A DNA stretch of 6,232 nucleotides from positions 1 to 6,232 of the forward strand of contig CAMWMT010000169.1 of NCBI GenBank assembly GCA_947175375.1, given 5' to 3'. The stretch is from an uncultured Clostridiaceae bacterium (GTDB lineage: Bacteria; Bacillota; Clostridia; Lachnospirales; Lachnospiraceae). The notes beneath the pieces were generated by a model. It searched no databases, had not been told where the DNA came from, and saw only the letters and a list, made by a program, of their open reading frames with translations. Below are positions 5,562 through 6,232 of the stretch, piece after piece. Numbering within the stretch: position 1 is the first letter of the stretch; every line of letters starts with the position of its first letter. The translations under genes were made by a program, and so were the position numbers.

Positions 5562-5903
5562 ATGAAAACTCATAAGTACAAAGTTGTGATTGCCCTGAGT
5601 GATAAACAGGATATTGTACAAAAGAAAAAGTATATTCTTCAGCATTATAAATATCGGGAATATGCCGAAAATTTCTCACGTAAGATAAAAAAAGCAGTGA
5701 AAGAGCTTGAAACATTTCCAACAGGATACAGACATACAGGATTTCGTTATAAAGATTATGATATTTACATGAAATCTGAATATCGCTGTCTCCTGTTTTA
5801 TACAATTGATGAAACTGAAAAGACAGTTACTGTGCTTCGGGTCCTGCAGGATGGTATGGACTGGCAATACATAATAAGACGGTGGATTCAGGAATATCCA
5901 TAA
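5562..5903 (+). CDS. RelE/ParE-family type II toxin
   Basis: A 113-residue protein of the RelE/ParE toxin fold. Some members are ribosome-dependent mRNA endonucleases and others are gyrase poisons; which applies here cannot be told. Features include an N-terminal strand (YKVVIALS, 6-13), then helical segment 15-50 with YREYAENFSRKIKKAVKELE (31-50), the family-typical LETFP (49-53), a strand with YRCLLFY (74-80), and a C-terminal strand ending VLRVLQDGMDW (91-101). The start at 5562 is supported by AGGAG 5552-5556, which overlaps the antitoxin stop codon, with 5-base spacing, so translation of the pair is likely coupled. Length is within the normal range and no truncation is seen. The base composition is clearly AT-richer than the acetyltransferase genes upstream, in keeping with mobility of such modules. 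A terminator-like hairpin follows at 5915. Confidence 0.85.
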   Translation: MKTHKYKVVIALSDKQDIVQKKKYILQHYKYREYAENFSRKIKKAVKELETFPTGYRHTGFRYKDYDIYMKSEYRCLLFYTIDETEKTVTVLRVLQDGMDWQYIIRRWIQEYP

Positions 5904-5914
5904 AATCATTAGCG

Positions 5915-5948
5915 GACGGCGATATCACAAAAGATGCCGCCGTCTTTT
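5915..5948 (+). terminator. Intrinsic terminator after the toxin gene
   Basis: GACGGCG (5915-5921) pairs with CGCCGTC (5938-5944), a GC-rich 7-bp stem, around a 16-base loop, and is followed by TTTT (5945-5948). It begins 11 bases after the toxin stop and stands between convergent transcription units. The short T run makes it a moderate terminator. On the minus strand no T run follows the stem directly, so it is less convincing for the opposite genes. Confidence 0.65.
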
Positions 5949-5969
5949 CACAGATATTCATCTGGTCAT

Positions 5970-6104
5970 TCAGAACTGGATGATCGTCCCCGCCTGCTCC
6001 AGGAAAGCAGCTTTTGCGTCATCCAGGTCCGCGATGACAGCGACGCCGTCCGGTTTTACGGATACGAAGGAAACGGCGGCCACGACGATTTTCTTTTTAC
6101 TCAT
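5970..6104 (-). CDS. Small protein of unknown function, 44 aa
   Basis: A minus-strand open frame of 44 codons, ATG at 6104-6102 and TGA at 5972-5970, with GAGGA (6116-6112) 7 bases before the start. That spacing and site argue that it is translated. The product begins MSKKK, continues with a short hydrophobic run IVVAAVSFVSV (6-16), then KPDGVAVIADLDDAKAAFL and ends in IIQF. The hydrophobic run is short and followed by an acidic region, so a membrane anchor or signal peptide is doubtful. An alternating beta strand followed by a helix (about 28-37) is equally likely. It follows another minus-strand gene by 27 bases and probably shares its transcript. No family is recognised. It converges on the toxin-antitoxin operon, with the hairpin 5915-5948 between them. 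Confidence 0.55.
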   Translation of the reverse strand: MSKKKIVVAAVSFVSVKPDGVAVIADLDDAKAAFLEQAGTIIQF

Positions 6105-6111
6105 ATGTTTT

Positions 6112-6116
6112 TCCTC
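6112..6116 (-). promoter_or_regulatory. Ribosome binding site of the 44-aa minus-strand gene
   Basis: On the minus strand the bases read GAGGA, 7 bases upstream of ATG 6104. This is the main support for a gene that is otherwise too short to call by length. Confidence 0.6.
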
Positions 6117-6131
6117 GTTTCTTTTGTTTTC

Positions 6132-6232
6132 TTACCAGTAGATCCCTTCATAAGAATAAAAAACCTTCCAGTCAAAATCGTGATAATCAAAATCCTCTCC
6201 GAGTTCGAACAGCTCACCCTGAAGGATATAGT
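6132..6232 (-). CDS. C-terminal end of an unidentified protein (start outside window)
   Basis: An open minus-strand frame enters from the window edge and ends at TAA (6134-6132), giving the last 32 residues. They are rich in aspartate, glutamate and aromatic residues (GEDFDYHDFDWKVFY, then SYEGIYW at the end). I do not recognise the family from so short a piece. That the frame is coding is inferred from its orientation just 27 bases upstream of the 44-aa gene with a good ribosome binding site, and from the absence of a competing plus-strand gene. Confidence 0.5.
   Translation of the reverse strand, partial: YILQGELFELGEDFDYHDFDWKVFYSYEGIYW

Noticed and set aside
5676..5909. Minus-strand open frames opposite the toxin gene
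   Set aside because: They are antisense to a clear RelE/ParE-type toxin and have no domain or ribosome binding site support.
1..6232. CRISPR array, tRNA/rRNA genes, transposase or integrase
   Set aside because: I looked for regularly spaced repeats, cloverleaf-like segments and recombinase motifs and saw none.

Overview
The window looks like chromosomal DNA from a gut-type Firmicute, most likely a Lachnospiraceae-like clostridium. This rests on the style of the CarB, GH36 and acetyltransferase proteins, the strong AGGAGG-type ribosome binding sites and the moderate GC content. No genus can be fixed from the sequence alone. No rRNA, tRNA, CRISPR array, transposase or integrase was seen.

Layout: (1) 1-690 is the 3' end of carB (carbamoyl phosphate synthase large subunit, + strand). 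(2) 707-890, 16 bases after the carB stop, is a striking inverted-repeat element. Its 34/35-base arms are complementary apart from one bulged base, and its interior can fold into further nested helices ending in a GNRA tetraloop. (3) 891-1375 is an AT-rich stretch with a possible 54-codon membrane peptide ORF and a 97-residue protein of unknown function that may be truncated. (4) 1444-3687 is a complete cytoplasmic GH36 alpha-galactosidase. (5) 3731-4495 and 4567-5310 are two GNAT acetyltransferases in tandem, separated by a short gap with a perfect 10-bp hairpin. (6) 5401-5903 is a second AT-rich island holding a compact two-gene toxin-antitoxin module, a 50-aa antitoxin followed by a RelE/ParE-type toxin, ending in a terminator-like hairpin. 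(7) 5970-6232 is on the opposite strand: a 44-aa small protein gene preceded by the C-terminal end of another gene that runs off the window.

How the genes fit together: the GH36 enzyme and the first GNAT gene lie 43 bases apart on the same strand and could be co-transcribed, with the second GNAT 71 bases further on. No sugar transporter or regulator accompanies the alpha-galactosidase here. The toxin-antitoxin pair has its own AT-rich upstream region and is an independent module. The small proteins, the two AT-rich islands and the inverted-repeat element suggest an accessory stretch inserted between core genes downstream of carB. The least explained object is the 707-890 element, which I cannot assign to a known RNA or mobile-element class.
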